Part shown: piece after piece, positions 1-8,295 of the stretch
Numbering within the stretch: position 1 is the first letter of the stretch
Layout: each line of letters starts with the position of its first letter
Assembly: GCA_964545855.1 (NCBI GenBank)
Contig: CAZJHD010000008.1
Location: 1 to 64,000 of the forward strand
DNA: 64,000 bases
Direction: 5' to 3'
Source of the DNA: CAZJHD01 sp964545855
GTDB lineage: Bacteria > Planctomycetota > UBA1135 > JACQFD01
Program-made: the position numbers and the translations under genes
Notes under the pieces: generated by a model
What the model was told of the DNA's origin: nothing
The model's input: only the letters and a program-made list of their open reading frames with translations
The model's database searches: none

Positions 1-84
1 GGGGTCAGACCCTTTTCTCTCGGTCTCCACTCGCGGCGCGCACGCGCGCCGCGAGTGGAGAGCGAGAGAAAAGGGTCTGACCCC
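1..84. repeat. 84-bp near-perfect hairpin repeat with GGGGTCAGACC ends
   Basis: Two 40-base arms (1-40 and 45-84) are reverse complements with a single mismatch (position 23 against 62) around a 4-base loop. The tips read GGGGTCAGACCC and GGGTCTGACCCC. The bases just outside the right arm (ATTCCCGGGACG) recur beside the second copy at 17200-17338. Dispersed inverted repeats with this core occur in many bacterial genomes (general knowledge). The hairpin lies upstream of the purine nucleoside phosphorylase gene and could act as a terminator for whatever precedes the window. Confidence 0.85.
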
Positions 85-155
85 ATTCCCGGGACGCACG
101 ACTTCCGCCCGATGAGGTCGGCCCCGCAACCTCCCTCGCCGCTACCATCCCGCCC

Positions 156-995
156 GTGATCGACTCTCCCTTCGACCGGGCCGCCGCCGCGGCGGCGTTC
201 CTCCGCGACCGAGCGCCGGGGACGCCGCGCGTGGCCGTCGTCCTCGGCTCGGGGCTCGGCGGCATCGCCGACCACGTGACCGACGCGGCGACGATCCCCT
301 TCGACGACCTGCCGGGCTTCCCCGAGCCGACGGTGCCGGGGCACGCGGGCAAGTTCGTCGTCGGGAAGCTCCTCGGCACGCCCGTCGTGCTCCAGTGCGG
401 GCGCGCGCACTTCTACGAAGGGCACGGGATGGACACGGTCATGCTGCCGCCGCGCACGCTCGCGGAGCTGGGCGTGCGCGTGATCCTCTTCACGAACGCG
501 GCCGGCGGCCTCGATCCGGCCATGCGGCCGGGCCAGGTGATGCTGGTGGACGACCACATCAACCTCCTCGGTGTGAACCCGCTCCGCGGGCCCCACGACG
601 GCCGCCTCGGCGCGCGCTTCGTCGACCTCACGACGGCCTACGACCTGGAGGTGGCGCGCGCCGTCGAGGACGCGAGCCGGCGCGTCGGCCTCTCGCTGCT
701 CCGCGGCGTGTACGTGGCGGTCTCGGGCCCGAGCTACGAGACGCCCGCCGAGGTGCGGATGCTGCGGGCGATGGGCGCCGACGCCGTCGGCATGTCGACG
801 GTGCCGGAGGTGATCGCGGCGCGCCAGCGCGGGCTCCGCGTCGGGTGCCTGTCGCTCATCACGAACCGCGCGGCGGGTCTCGCCGGCGAGCCGCTCTCGC
901 ACGAGGAGGTCGAGCGCGAGGCACGAACGGCCACGGTGGCGATCGGGAACCTCGTGGCGGCGGCGCTGCCGGCGCTCACGGCCCTCGCGGGCTGA
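156..995 (+). CDS. punA: Purine nucleoside phosphorylase (trimeric class)
   Basis: This 279-residue cytosolic enzyme would cleave purine (deoxy)nucleosides with phosphate to free base and (deoxy)ribose-1-phosphate in purine salvage. Visible family motifs are the phosphate-binding GSGLGG (31-36), PTVPGHAG (58-65), RAHFYEGH (83-90) and TNRAAG near 236. The Asn of TNRAAG is the residue that favours 6-oxopurines (guanosine, inosine) in this family. Length is typical. The chosen start is a GTG, because no ATG lies upstream before the conserved N-terminus. The gene stands alone and converges on lpxA with 39 bases between the stops. The family assignment is secure; substrate preference is inferred from one residue. 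Confidence 0.93.
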   Translation: MIDSPFDRAAAAAAFLRDRAPGTPRVAVVLGSGLGGIADHVTDAATIPFDDLPGFPEPTVPGHAGKFVVGKLLGTPVVLQCGRAHFYEGHGMDTVMLPPRTLAELGVRVILFTNAAGGLDPAMRPGQVMLVDDHINLLGVNPLRGPHDGRLGARFVDLTTAYDLEVARAVEDASRRVGLSLLRGVYVAVSGPSYETPAEVRMLRAMGADAVGMSTVPEVIAARQRGLRVGCLSLITNRAAGLAGEPLSHEEVEREARTATVAIGNLVAAALPALTALAG

Positions 996-1018
996 CGCGC
1001 CGCGCTCTCGGCGGCGCG
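996..1018. terminator. GC hairpin between convergent punA and lpxA
   Basis: A perfect 8-bp stem (CGCGCCGC / GCGGCGCG) with a 7-base loop begins at the base after the punA stop codon. There is no T-run, so if it terminates transcription it is not a classic intrinsic terminator. Confidence 0.4.
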
Positions 1019-1034
1019 GGACGCGACTCCCCGA

Positions 1035-1874
1035 CTACTCCTCGACGGCCTCGGCGTCCTCGGGAACGTCGTCGTCGGCGCGCCCTCCGGCGAGGATCCC
1101 GCGCCGGCTGCCGCGGAGGAACGACACGAGGTGCTCCACCTCGGGCCCTCCGAGCGCGGCAATCTGCTGCACGGCCTCGGGGAGGATGAGCCCCGAGCGG
1201 TAGAGGGAGCGGAAAGCCTTGCGGATCCGGCTGCGGCCGGCGAGGTCGATCCCGGCGCGGCGGAGACCCACGACGTTCAGCCCCACGACGACACAGGGCC
1301 GGTTCCCGACGGCCATCATGTAGGGAGGCACGTCGCGGGGGACGGCGCTGAGCCCTCCGACCATCGCGAGCCGCCCGATCCGCGAGAACTGGTGCACGAC
1401 GCAGTTCCCCGAGATGACGGCCCTCGACTCCACGTGGATGTGTCCCGCCAGCAGCGTGTTGTTGCACACCACGACGTCGTCCTCGAGGACGCAGTCGTGC
1501 GCCACGTGCGCGAGCGCCATGATCAGGTTGCCGTTGCCGACCACCGTGGCGCCGCCCTCGACGCTCCCGCGGTGGACCTGGCAGTGCTCGCGGAAGACGT
1601 TGCGGTCGCCGATCCGCGTGCGCGTCGGCGTGCCCGTCGCGTGCTTGTGCTGGGGCGCGTGGCCCAGGATCGCACCGAAGTGGACCTCGTTGTCGGCACC
1701 GAGGTCGGTCCCGGAGCAGACGACGGCGTTCGGGTAGATCCGGTTGCGCGGGCCCAGCACCGCGCCGGGCTCGATGACCGCGTGGGCCCCGACGACACAT
1801 TCGGCGCCGATCTCGCAATCGGCACCGATCTCGGCGCGGGGCGAGATGGAGGCGGACGGGTGGATCTTCGTCAT
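1035..1874 (-). CDS. lpxA: Acyl-ACP--UDP-N-acetylglucosamine O-acyltransferase LpxA
   Basis: LpxA adds a 3-hydroxyacyl chain from acyl carrier protein to UDP-GlcNAc, the first step of lipid A synthesis in the cytosol. The 279-residue protein opens with repeated I/V-G hexapeptides (left-handed beta helix) and carries AHVAHDC, in which H126 aligns with the catalytic His125 of the E. coli enzyme and H123 with His122. The C-terminal helical part (after about 195) has the family's VGLNVVGLRR. The ATG at 1874 starts the conserved MTKIHPSA; a frame open further upstream adds 22 unconserved residues and was rejected. No other lpx gene is adjacent. On the minus strand TAGACT (1926-1921) could be a -10 box. 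It is direct evidence for an LPS-type outer membrane. Confidence 0.94.
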   Translation of the reverse strand: MTKIHPSASISPRAEIGADCEIGAECVVGAHAVIEPGAVLGPRNRIYPNAVVCSGTDLGADNEVHFGAILGHAPQHKHATGTPTRTRIGDRNVFREHCQVHRGSVEGGATVVGNGNLIMALAHVAHDCVLEDDVVVCNNTLLAGHIHVESRAVISGNCVVHQFSRIGRLAMVGGLSAVPRDVPPYMMAVGNRPCVVVGLNVVGLRRAGIDLAGRSRIRKAFRSLYRSGLILPEAVQQIAALGGPEVEHLVSFLRGSRRGILAGGRADDDVPEDAEAVEE

Positions 1875-1980
1875 CGAGCGGTCGGTCGAGCGCCGAGGTG
1901 GCGCCCATGAAAAGCGCAGCAGTCTAACGGGGACGTCCAATTCCGGTCGACACGAGGCTTCCGGCCGCTCCTCACCCGCG

Positions 1981-3747
1981 TCAGCGGATCTGGAACATGA
2001 ACCCGCGATAGAGCACGCCCTCGAAGACGGGCACCGCCTGGCCCTCGAAGAGCCAGCGGGCCATGAGGGTCGGATCGCGGTCCCAGTAGCTGCGGGGCAG
2101 CAGGACGCTATCGGCCCCGAGCGTCGAGCGGACGGCGGGGAAGACGCCGAGGTCGAAGCGGTTTCCGTGGGCCGGCATGGAGACCAGCTCCCCTTTCCAG
2201 AAGACAGCGATGTCGATGGGCGCGACGATCCGCTTCGCCTCCGCCACCTCGAAGGCCGCGGCGGCGCGCTTCATGTCGATCAGCTCGTCCTGATCGGCCC
2301 CCTCCCGCCCGGTGCCGCCGAGAAAGTCGTAGAAGGTCGGCGGGTGGCGCATCGGGAGATCGACCTCGGGATCGCGGTCGTGGACGAAGTTGAAGACGGT
2401 GTCGCTGAGCGCGATCGTGAGACGGAACGCGCCGTAGACGACGAGGAAGGCCATCGCGAAGGCCGGCAGCCAGCGCTTCGTTCCGGTGGCGATCGCGAGG
2501 AAGGGGACCAGCAGCGTCGGCAGGAGGAAGCGCGACACGAGCCAGGGGAATCCCCAGTTCGTCGGCGCCTGGATCAGGCAGCCGAGGAGGAACGTCGCCC
2601 CGGAGACGACCGCCGCCGGCGCGAATCGGATGCCGAGGGCGAGTTCCGGCGCCGCCGCCACCGCCAGGATCGCGGCGAGCGGCACGAGGTAGCGGGGCTT
2701 CGGCGTGGGCCAGAGGACGCTCGCGAGGAAGAGCGTCACGAAGCAGGCGAGGAGGAGCGGACCCGCGAGCCGGCGCCGCCCGTCCTCGCCGCGGTCCGCC
2801 AGCAGGCGTCCGAAGCCGCCGGTGGCGAAGAAGGGGAGCACCGGGAGCGCCAGATGCGCCGTCGTCAGGAAGTAGGCCGTGTTGAAGGGCGTCCAGCCGG
2901 CGATGCCGCGCAGGATCTGCGCCGCCGTCGCTTCGGCGATCATCCGGGGACGCGGGCCCGAGAGGTCGAGCTGCAGCAGCCCGAGGTTGTGGATGACGTA
3001 GGCGCCGTTGGTCGTTTCGAGAGGGTGACCCAGGACGAGCGCGTTCCGGACGAACCAGGGCATCGTCACCGCGAGGCACGCCGCCGCCGCGATCAGGATC
3101 GGGCGCAGCGCACCACGCCATCCGCGCGCGACGACGACGGCCACGGCGAAGCCCGGCAGGAGCGCGACGCACTGGTAGTTGAGGAGGAAGAGCAGACCCA
3201 GCAGGCCCCCCGTGACGATCGCCTGTCGGGGCCGCGCGAGCTCGCCCGCCGCAAGCGGCAGCAGCAGCAGGCCCAGGGCCTGCGCCGAGTAGAGGGAGCC
3301 GTTCCCCGAGTAGTCGCAGAGCGGCAGGCAGAGAGCGATGGCCCAGGCCGCGAAGGCCCCGGCGCGCGGGCCGAAGCGCCCGATGAGGCGCGCCGCCACC
3401 GGGATCGCGAGCACGCCGGCGATCCACGAGACGATCTGCAGCGCCAGCACCGCGTCGCCCGTGAGCTTCGCGAGCGGCGCTCCGAGGAGCGGCCAGACGG
3501 GGCCGTGCTGGTCGGCCGGGTGGCCGAAGGTTTCGAGGGTCGTCCCGATGGGATCGGGCCGCAGCGTCGTTCCCTCCTCCCAGGGGGTCCAGAAGCCGAG
3601 CCCCGACGCGAGGGACCGCGCCGTGGCGGCGTCGAGATGGACGTCGCCATGGGGGAAGCCCCAATTCGCGACGAAGGAGCCGACGCGGAGCGCGGCACCG
3701 ACGATCGTGGCGGCGGCGGGGGAGGTCAGTCGATCGAGGCGGGGCAT
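1981..3747 (-). CDS. GT39/ArnT-like integral membrane glycosyltransferase
   Basis: A 588-residue polytopic protein of the GT-C fold. The N-terminal periplasmic loop has an acidic pair (DVHLDAATA, D39 region) and then HPADQHGPVWPLL, the pattern of dolichyl-phosphate-mannose/ArnT-like transferases, where an Asp after the first membrane helix is catalytic. About ten hydrophobic helices follow, e.g. around 100-120, 135-165, 175-210, 215-235, 290-310 and 335-440. The last 120 residues are soluble and probably periplasmic. The lipid-linked sugar donor and acceptor cannot be read from sequence. It is transcribed away from the amidohydrolase operon (203 bases between starts). Its relative at 29301-31313 shares the N-terminal architecture. 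Confidence 0.75.
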   Translation of the reverse strand: MPRLDRLTSPAAATIVGAALRVGSFVANWGFPHGDVHLDAATARSLASGLGFWTPWEEGTTLRPDPIGTTLETFGHPADQHGPVWPLLGAPLAKLTGDAVLALQIVSWIAGVLAIPVAARLIGRFGPRAGAFAAWAIALCLPLCDYSGNGSLYSAQALGLLLLPLAAGELARPRQAIVTGGLLGLLFLLNYQCVALLPGFAVAVVVARGWRGALRPILIAAAACLAVTMPWFVRNALVLGHPLETTNGAYVIHNLGLLQLDLSGPRPRMIAEATAAQILRGIAGWTPFNTAYFLTTAHLALPVLPFFATGGFGRLLADRGEDGRRRLAGPLLLACFVTLFLASVLWPTPKPRYLVPLAAILAVAAAPELALGIRFAPAAVVSGATFLLGCLIQAPTNWGFPWLVSRFLLPTLLVPFLAIATGTKRWLPAFAMAFLVVYGAFRLTIALSDTVFNFVHDRDPEVDLPMRHPPTFYDFLGGTGREGADQDELIDMKRAAAAFEVAEAKRIVAPIDIAVFWKGELVSMPAHGNRFDLGVFPAVRSTLGADSVLLPRSYWDRDPTLMARWLFEGQAVPVFEGVLYRGFMFQIR

Positions 3748-3844
3748 CCGGCGGGACGCTCGTCGGGACGACGGAGCCGGAGAACCTACCCGCGAGGTCG
3801 CGCGGCCGGCGCGCGAGAACCGAGCGTTCGCTCGTGGCCGCCGA

Positions 3845-3872
3845 TTGCGGGTTTCGCTCGCGTCCCTAGAAT
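3845..3872 (+). promoter_or_regulatory. Candidate sigma-70-type promoter of the amidohydrolase operon
   Basis: TTGCGG (3845-3850) and TAGAAT (3867-3872) are separated by 16 bases and lie 79 bases before the first ATG of the operon, in the only sizeable non-coding interval on that strand. The match was judged by eye against the general sigma-70 consensus; the organism's own consensus is unknown. Confidence 0.35.
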
Positions 3873-3950
3873 CCGACCCCCTTTTCTCGCCTCGTGCCGA
3901 CGCGTGCGCGCCTGTGCCGCGCTCGGACGCATCCTCCTCCCGAACCGCGG

Positions 3951-5768
3951 ATGAACCGGCAACCGAACCCGACGGGTCTCGCTCCGCGACGCATCGTGTC
4001 GGTGGCCCTGCTCCTCCTCGGGCTCGCGGGGCTGGGTCTCGCGGCGGGAGGTCCGGCGCCGCTGGTCCCGCGGATCCAGGATCCGAAGCCCGTCGAGGAC
4101 GCGGAGAAGCCGGAGAGTCGCGAGTCCCAGGACGAGAAGCCGGCCGAGAAGCCCGACGCCGAGGCGACGCCGCGCCGACCGGCCGCTCGGCCCGGCAACC
4201 GCACGCGCCCCCGGCCCGCGCCCGCGACGCCGCCCCTCGCCATCGAGGGCGTGCGCGTCCTGCGCGCCGGGCAGCCCGATCTGGAGGAGGCGACCGTCCT
4301 GATCCGAGGCAAGAAGATCGTCGCCGTCGGCAAGGACGTGCAGATCCCGCCCGGCGCGCGCGTGATCGACGGCGAGGACGCCGTGCTCACGGCCGGCTGG
4401 ATCGACGCCCGCGGCACGACGCCGCTCCTCGCGAGTTCGATCCAGGATCCGTCGGACTCCGGCGCCTGGCCCTCGGCGCTCGAGGCCCTCGACTTCGTCG
4501 ACCGCGACGAGCGCGTGCGGTCGGCGGTCTCGCACGGCGTCACCTCCGTCTACGTGGCCGCCGGCTCGGGGCTCGTCGCCGGCGAGGGGGCCCTGGTGCG
4601 GCTCCGTCCGAAGGAGACCGACCTCGAGAAGCTCGCCGTCCCCGACGCGGAGGCCGTCACGCTGGTGGGCGGCGCCGCCACGGGGCAGTCGGCCGTGGCG
4701 CGTCTGAACGGCTGGTCCTCCCTGCGCAAGACGCTCCGCGACGCGCAGAAGTACCGCGAGAAGCTCGACGAGTACGAGGAGGAGATGAAGAAGTACCAGG
4801 AGGCGCGCAAGGCCGGGAAGCCGGTCGGTGCCGCGCGCCCCGTCACGGAGAAGACCGACGCGCCCGTGACCGGCCCGGCACCTCCGTTCCCGACGCCTCG
4901 CCGACGGCGGCCGCCGCGCACCGACGAGGAGCGCGACCTCGTCGCCCTCTCGAAAGCGCTCGGCCTGGTGCCGATCGTCGAGGACCGAGACGGCGGCGTG
5001 ATCCTCGACGGGAACGCTCCGGAGCCGGCGGCGCACGAGGACGATGACGGTCATGTCTGCGCCTGCGGCACGCCGGGCGCCCACGCGAACCACCCCGCCG
5101 AGCCGCCCTTCCCCGACTACTACTTCCAGGAGCCCAACGAGGGCGAGCCGAAGGAGGGAGAGAAGAAGGACGAAGCGAAGGGCGACCCGAAGATCCCGAC
5201 CCGGCCGAACAAGCCGCCCTTCGACTACCGCGCCGAGTCGCTCCTCGGAGCGCTCCGCCGCGAGATGCCGGTCCGCATCGAGGCGCGCCACGCCGACGAG
5301 ATCAAGGCCGCGATCGACCTCGTGCAGCACTTCAAGCTGCGCGCCGTGCTCGAAGGGCTCGACGAGGCCCACCTCGTCCTCGACGAGCTCGCGAAGGCGG
5401 AGATCCCCGTGGTCCTCGCGCCCGTCCGGTCCGACGAGCCCGTCCCCGGGAACGCGCGCACGCGCGACCTCGCCGCGCGGCTGCAGGAGCGCGGCATCTC
5501 CTTCGCCATCGGAACGGGGCGCCAGTTCGGCGCGACCCAGTGGATCCGCGCGCAGGTGGCCCTCGCCGTGGCCGGCGGCCTCTCGCGCGACGCGGCGCTC
5601 GCGGCCGTCACGACGTCGGCGGCGAGCCTGCTCGGTGTGTCCGATCGGCTCGGTTCCGTGGAGCCCGGCCGCGACGCCGACCTCGTCCTCTTCGCGGGCG
5701 ACCCCTTCGACCCGGCGACTCCCGTCCGCATGACGATCGTCGAGGGAGACGTGGTCTACGAACGATGA
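3951..5768 (+). CDS. Secreted amidohydrolase-like protein 1 (degenerate active site)
   Basis: First gene of an eight-gene run. The 605-residue protein has a signal-type N-terminus (hydrophobic 12-32), a Pro/Glu/Lys-rich linker, the small beta-sandwich of imidazolonepropionase-like amidohydrolases (GKKIVAVGKDV, GARVIDG) and the usual C-terminal end (LGSVEPGRDADLVLFAGDPF). The strand-1 HxH metal site is absent: where the family reads PGFIDxHxH this has LTAGWIDARGTT. The strand-5 His is replaced (RIEARHADE) and the strand-8 Asp is missing (IGTGRQFG). A charged coiled-coil stretch lies near 260-290, and an acidic, His/Cys-containing insertion (DDDGHVCACGTPGAHANH) near 363-380 could bind a metal. 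The ATG at 3951 was chosen because it begins the signal peptide. Its stop overlaps the next start (ATGA). Fold secure; enzymatic activity doubtful. Confidence 0.85.
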   Translation: MNRQPNPTGLAPRRIVSVALLLLGLAGLGLAAGGPAPLVPRIQDPKPVEDAEKPESRESQDEKPAEKPDAEATPRRPAARPGNRTRPRPAPATPPLAIEGVRVLRAGQPDLEEATVLIRGKKIVAVGKDVQIPPGARVIDGEDAVLTAGWIDARGTTPLLASSIQDPSDSGAWPSALEALDFVDRDERVRSAVSHGVTSVYVAAGSGLVAGEGALVRLRPKETDLEKLAVPDAEAVTLVGGAATGQSAVARLNGWSSLRKTLRDAQKYREKLDEYEEEMKKYQEARKAGKPVGAARPVTEKTDAPVTGPAPPFPTPRRRRPPRTDEERDLVALSKALGLVPIVEDRDGGVILDGNAPEPAAHEDDDGHVCACGTPGAHANHPAEPPFPDYYFQEPNEGEPKEGEKKDEAKGDPKIPTRPNKPPFDYRAESLLGALRREMPVRIEARHADEIKAAIDLVQHFKLRAVLEGLDEAHLVLDELAKAEIPVVLAPVRSDEPVPGNARTRDLAARLQERGISFAIGTGRQFGATQWIRAQVALAVAGGLSRDAALAAVTTSAASLLGVSDRLGSVEPGRDADLVLFAGDPFDPATPVRMTIVEGDVVYER

Positions 5769-6979
5769 AGCTCCAACCGCACAGGCTCCCGCGCGTCGCC
5801 GATTCGGTCATCGCCGCCTCGCTCGCCGCCGCCCTGATCGCCGGAGCGGCCTCGGCCGCCCTCGCGGCGCCGCAGTCCGAGGAGCGGCTCGCGCTGAAGG
5901 CCGCCGAGGTGGTGATCGCGCCCGGCAAGACGATCCCGCGGGGCGTCGTGATCGTCGAGGGCGGCCGGATCACGGCCGTGGGCACCGATCTCGGGATCCC
6001 CCGGGGCGCCCGCGTCGCCGACTTCGGCAGCGCCACGATCGCGGCGGGTCTCGTCGACGCGAGCACCGAGGCCGGCGCCGAGGGCGAGATCACCGACGCG
6101 ACCTTCGCCTTCACGCCGGGCGTCCGGGCGATCGACGCCTTCCGCCCCGAGCAGCGCGCGTTCCTCCGCGCGGTCTCCGAGGGGGTCACGTCGGTGGCCC
6201 TCGCGCCGGGCGACGGCAACGTGATCTCCGGCGTCGGCGCCGTCGTGAAGACCGGCGGTCCCTCCCGGATCCTGATGGCGGAGAGCTTCTTGAAGCTCTC
6301 CGTGACGGGGAGCGCCCTCGGATCGGAGCGCTATCCGACGAGCGTCTCGACGGCGCTCGCGGAGCTGCGGGCTCGCTTCGCCGCCGTCGGCAAGGACCCC
6401 GCCGCCGCGAAGGCGACGGACGACGCGACGGCGCGCGAGATGCGTTTCCTCGCGCGGGCCCGCAAGGACTTGCGACCCTGGTTCGCCGTCTCGGGGCCCA
6501 CGGAGGTGCGCCAGGTGCTGCGCCTCGCGAAGGACCTCGAGCTGAAGCCCGTGCTGATCGCCCGCGGCGATCTCGTCGAGGCCGCCGCCGAGATCGCCGA
6601 GGCCAAGGTGCCGGTGTGCCTGGGGCCCCTCGGGTTCGACGCGTCGCGCGCGGAGCTGCGGCAGCCCCTCGCCCTCGACCGGGCCGGTGTCGAGATCGCC
6701 TTCGCCTCGATGCAGCCCTCGGCCCATCCCCTGTCGCTGCGTCTCACGGCGTCCCTCGCGATCGCGAGCGGGCTCGACCGCAACACGGCGCTCGCCGCGA
6801 TCTCGTCGACGCCGGCGCGCTGGCTCGGAGTGGCCGACCGCGTCGGCACGGTCGAGGTGGGCCGCGACGCCGACCTCGTCGTCTACTCGGGCGACCCCAC
6901 GAACCTCGCCTCCTCCGTCGTCGCCGTCTACGTGAACGGCGCGCGCGTCCTCGGGCCGCACGATGGGCGTCAGGAGTGA
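5765..6979 (+). CDS. Secreted amidohydrolase-like protein 2 (degenerate active site)
   Basis: A 404-residue protein with a clear signal peptide (hydrophobic 14-34, ending AALAAP). It has the amidohydrolase framework: GGRITAVGTDLGIP, then a barrel-like centre, then VGTVEVGRDADLVVYSGDP at the end. The HxH site is lost (IAAGLVDASTEAG), the strand-5 position reads FAVSGPTEV and the strand-8 position FASMQPSAH. A Lys equivalent to the bridging lysine may survive in FLKLSVTG. The ATG overlaps the preceding stop by four bases (5765-5768), which fixes the start and implies translational coupling. It is one of the shortest members and has no Lys-rich linker. Confidence 0.85.
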   Translation: MKLQPHRLPRVADSVIAASLAAALIAGAASAALAAPQSEERLALKAAEVVIAPGKTIPRGVVIVEGGRITAVGTDLGIPRGARVADFGSATIAAGLVDASTEAGAEGEITDATFAFTPGVRAIDAFRPEQRAFLRAVSEGVTSVALAPGDGNVISGVGAVVKTGGPSRILMAESFLKLSVTGSALGSERYPTSVSTALAELRARFAAVGKDPAAAKATDDATAREMRFLARARKDLRPWFAVSGPTEVRQVLRLAKDLELKPVLIARGDLVEAAAEIAEAKVPVCLGPLGFDASRAELRQPLALDRAGVEIAFASMQPSAHPLSLRLTASLAIASGLDRNTALAAISSTPARWLGVADRVGTVEVGRDADLVVYSGDPTNLASSVVAVYVNGARVLGPHDGRQE

Positions 6980-7017
6980 CGGCTCGCCCCGCAACGGGGT
7001 GCCTCGCAACGAATGAG

Positions 7018-8295
7018 ATGCCGATGACCGCGACTCCCTTCGCCGCCGCCCTCGCGCTCCTCGCCCTCGGGATCCCGGGCGCGAGCGCGCCGATCCCGCA
7101 GGACGCCGCGAAGCCGGCGGCTCCCGCCGAGACGGTCTTCGTGATCCGCGCGAAGCGCGTGCTCCCGGTCGCGGGGCCCGCGATGGAGGACGCCGTCGTC
7201 GTCGTGAAGAACGGCCGCATCACGGCCATCGGCCGCGGCGTCGACGTGCCCGGAGGCGCGACGGAGCTGCAGGCCGAGGTGGTGACGCCCGGTCTCGTGG
7301 AGTCGAACCTCGCCGCGGGGATCCGCGGGATGGGCGTCGAGAACGCCTTCGAGGTGACGCCCGACTTCCGCGCCGTCGACAACCTCGATCCCGCCGCCAC
7401 GGACTTCGAGCGCCTCGTGCGCGGCGGCGTGACCTCGGCCTTCGCCGCGCCGCGCGATTGGAACGTCGTGGGCGGCCTCGCCGGGATCGTGAAGACCGCG
7501 CCCGCCGGACGCCCGCGCGTCGTGAACGGCGCCGCGGCTCTGAAGCTCGCCGTCGGCGAGGAGCCGAGTTCCGGCAACTTCACGCCGCGTGGCTTCGGCG
7601 TGCCCCAGAGCTTCCGCGTGCGGCGGCCCGGCAGCCGTCCCGCGACGGTCATGGAGATGCGCCTCGCGTTCTTCGCAGTGGAGCGCGCGCGCCGCGAGGG
7701 GAAGGCCCTCGCCCCCGCGCAGCAGCCGCTCGCCGACGCGCTCGACGGGAAGCTCCCGGTCCGCGTGCACGCCCGCAACCTCGTCGACCTCCGCGCCGCG
7801 CTCCGCGTGGCGGGGGAGTTCGGCTTCACCGTGACGGTGGACGACGCGCTCGAGGCGCATCGCTACCTGCCGCAGCTCGTCGCGGCGAAGGCGAAGGTCG
7901 TGCTCGGCCCCATGCCGCGCGACCTCCGCGGCGGCGTCGACGGCAACGGGCGCCGCATCGACTTCACCGACGAGCGTCCCGTGCTCGACCGGCTCGCCGT
8001 CGTGTCCGCCGCCGGGCTCCCCGTCGCGTTGAGCGCGAGCGGCGCGCCCGTCGAGGACGACCTCGCGACCCAGATGCGCCTCGCCGTGCGCCACGGCGCG
8101 AGCCGTGACGTGGCGCTCCGCGCCGTCACGGCCGGCGCAGCCGAGATCCTCGGGATCGGCGACCGCGTCGGCACCCTCGAGGTCGGCCGCGACGCCGACC
8201 TCGTGCTCTGGGACGGCGATCCCTTCGAGCTCACATCCTCGCCGGCGACCGTGCTCGTCGACGGCCGAATCTCCTACCAGCGGGCCGCCCGATGA
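7018..8295 (+). CDS. Secreted amidohydrolase-like protein 3 (partly degenerate)
   Basis: A 425-residue protein with an export signal in the first 25 residues. Framework motifs are KNGRITAIGRGVDVPGG near the N-terminus and VGTLEVGRDADLVLWDGDPF near the C-terminus. It keeps more of the catalytic set than its neighbours: ALKLAVGEEP retains the lysine position, and PVRVHARNL retains the strand-5 His. However, the HxH is gone (VTPGLVESNLAAG) and the strand-8 Asp is replaced (LSASGAPVED). Start: ATG at 7018, with 7024 as an alternative. A 38-base gap to the preceding stop is the largest within the operon. The stop overlaps the next ATG (ATGA). Confidence 0.83.
   Translation: MPMTATPFAAALALLALGIPGASAPIPQDAAKPAAPAETVFVIRAKRVLPVAGPAMEDAVVVVKNGRITAIGRGVDVPGGATELQAEVVTPGLVESNLAAGIRGMGVENAFEVTPDFRAVDNLDPAATDFERLVRGGVTSAFAAPRDWNVVGGLAGIVKTAPAGRPRVVNGAAALKLAVGEEPSSGNFTPRGFGVPQSFRVRRPGSRPATVMEMRLAFFAVERARREGKALAPAQQPLADALDGKLPVRVHARNLVDLRAALRVAGEFGFTVTVDDALEAHRYLPQLVAAKAKVVLGPMPRDLRGGVDGNGRRIDFTDERPVLDRLAVVSAAGLPVALSASGAPVEDDLATQMRLAVRHGASRDVALRAVTAGAAEILGIGDRVGTLEVGRDADLVLWDGDPFELTSSPATVLVDGRISYQRAAR

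Noticed and set aside
1744..3954. A 736-codon plus-strand open frame opposite lpxA and the glycosyltransferase
   Set aside because: Arg/Gly/Asp/Glu-rich low-complexity translation typical of the reverse frame of GC-rich genes; the minus-strand genes have clear families.
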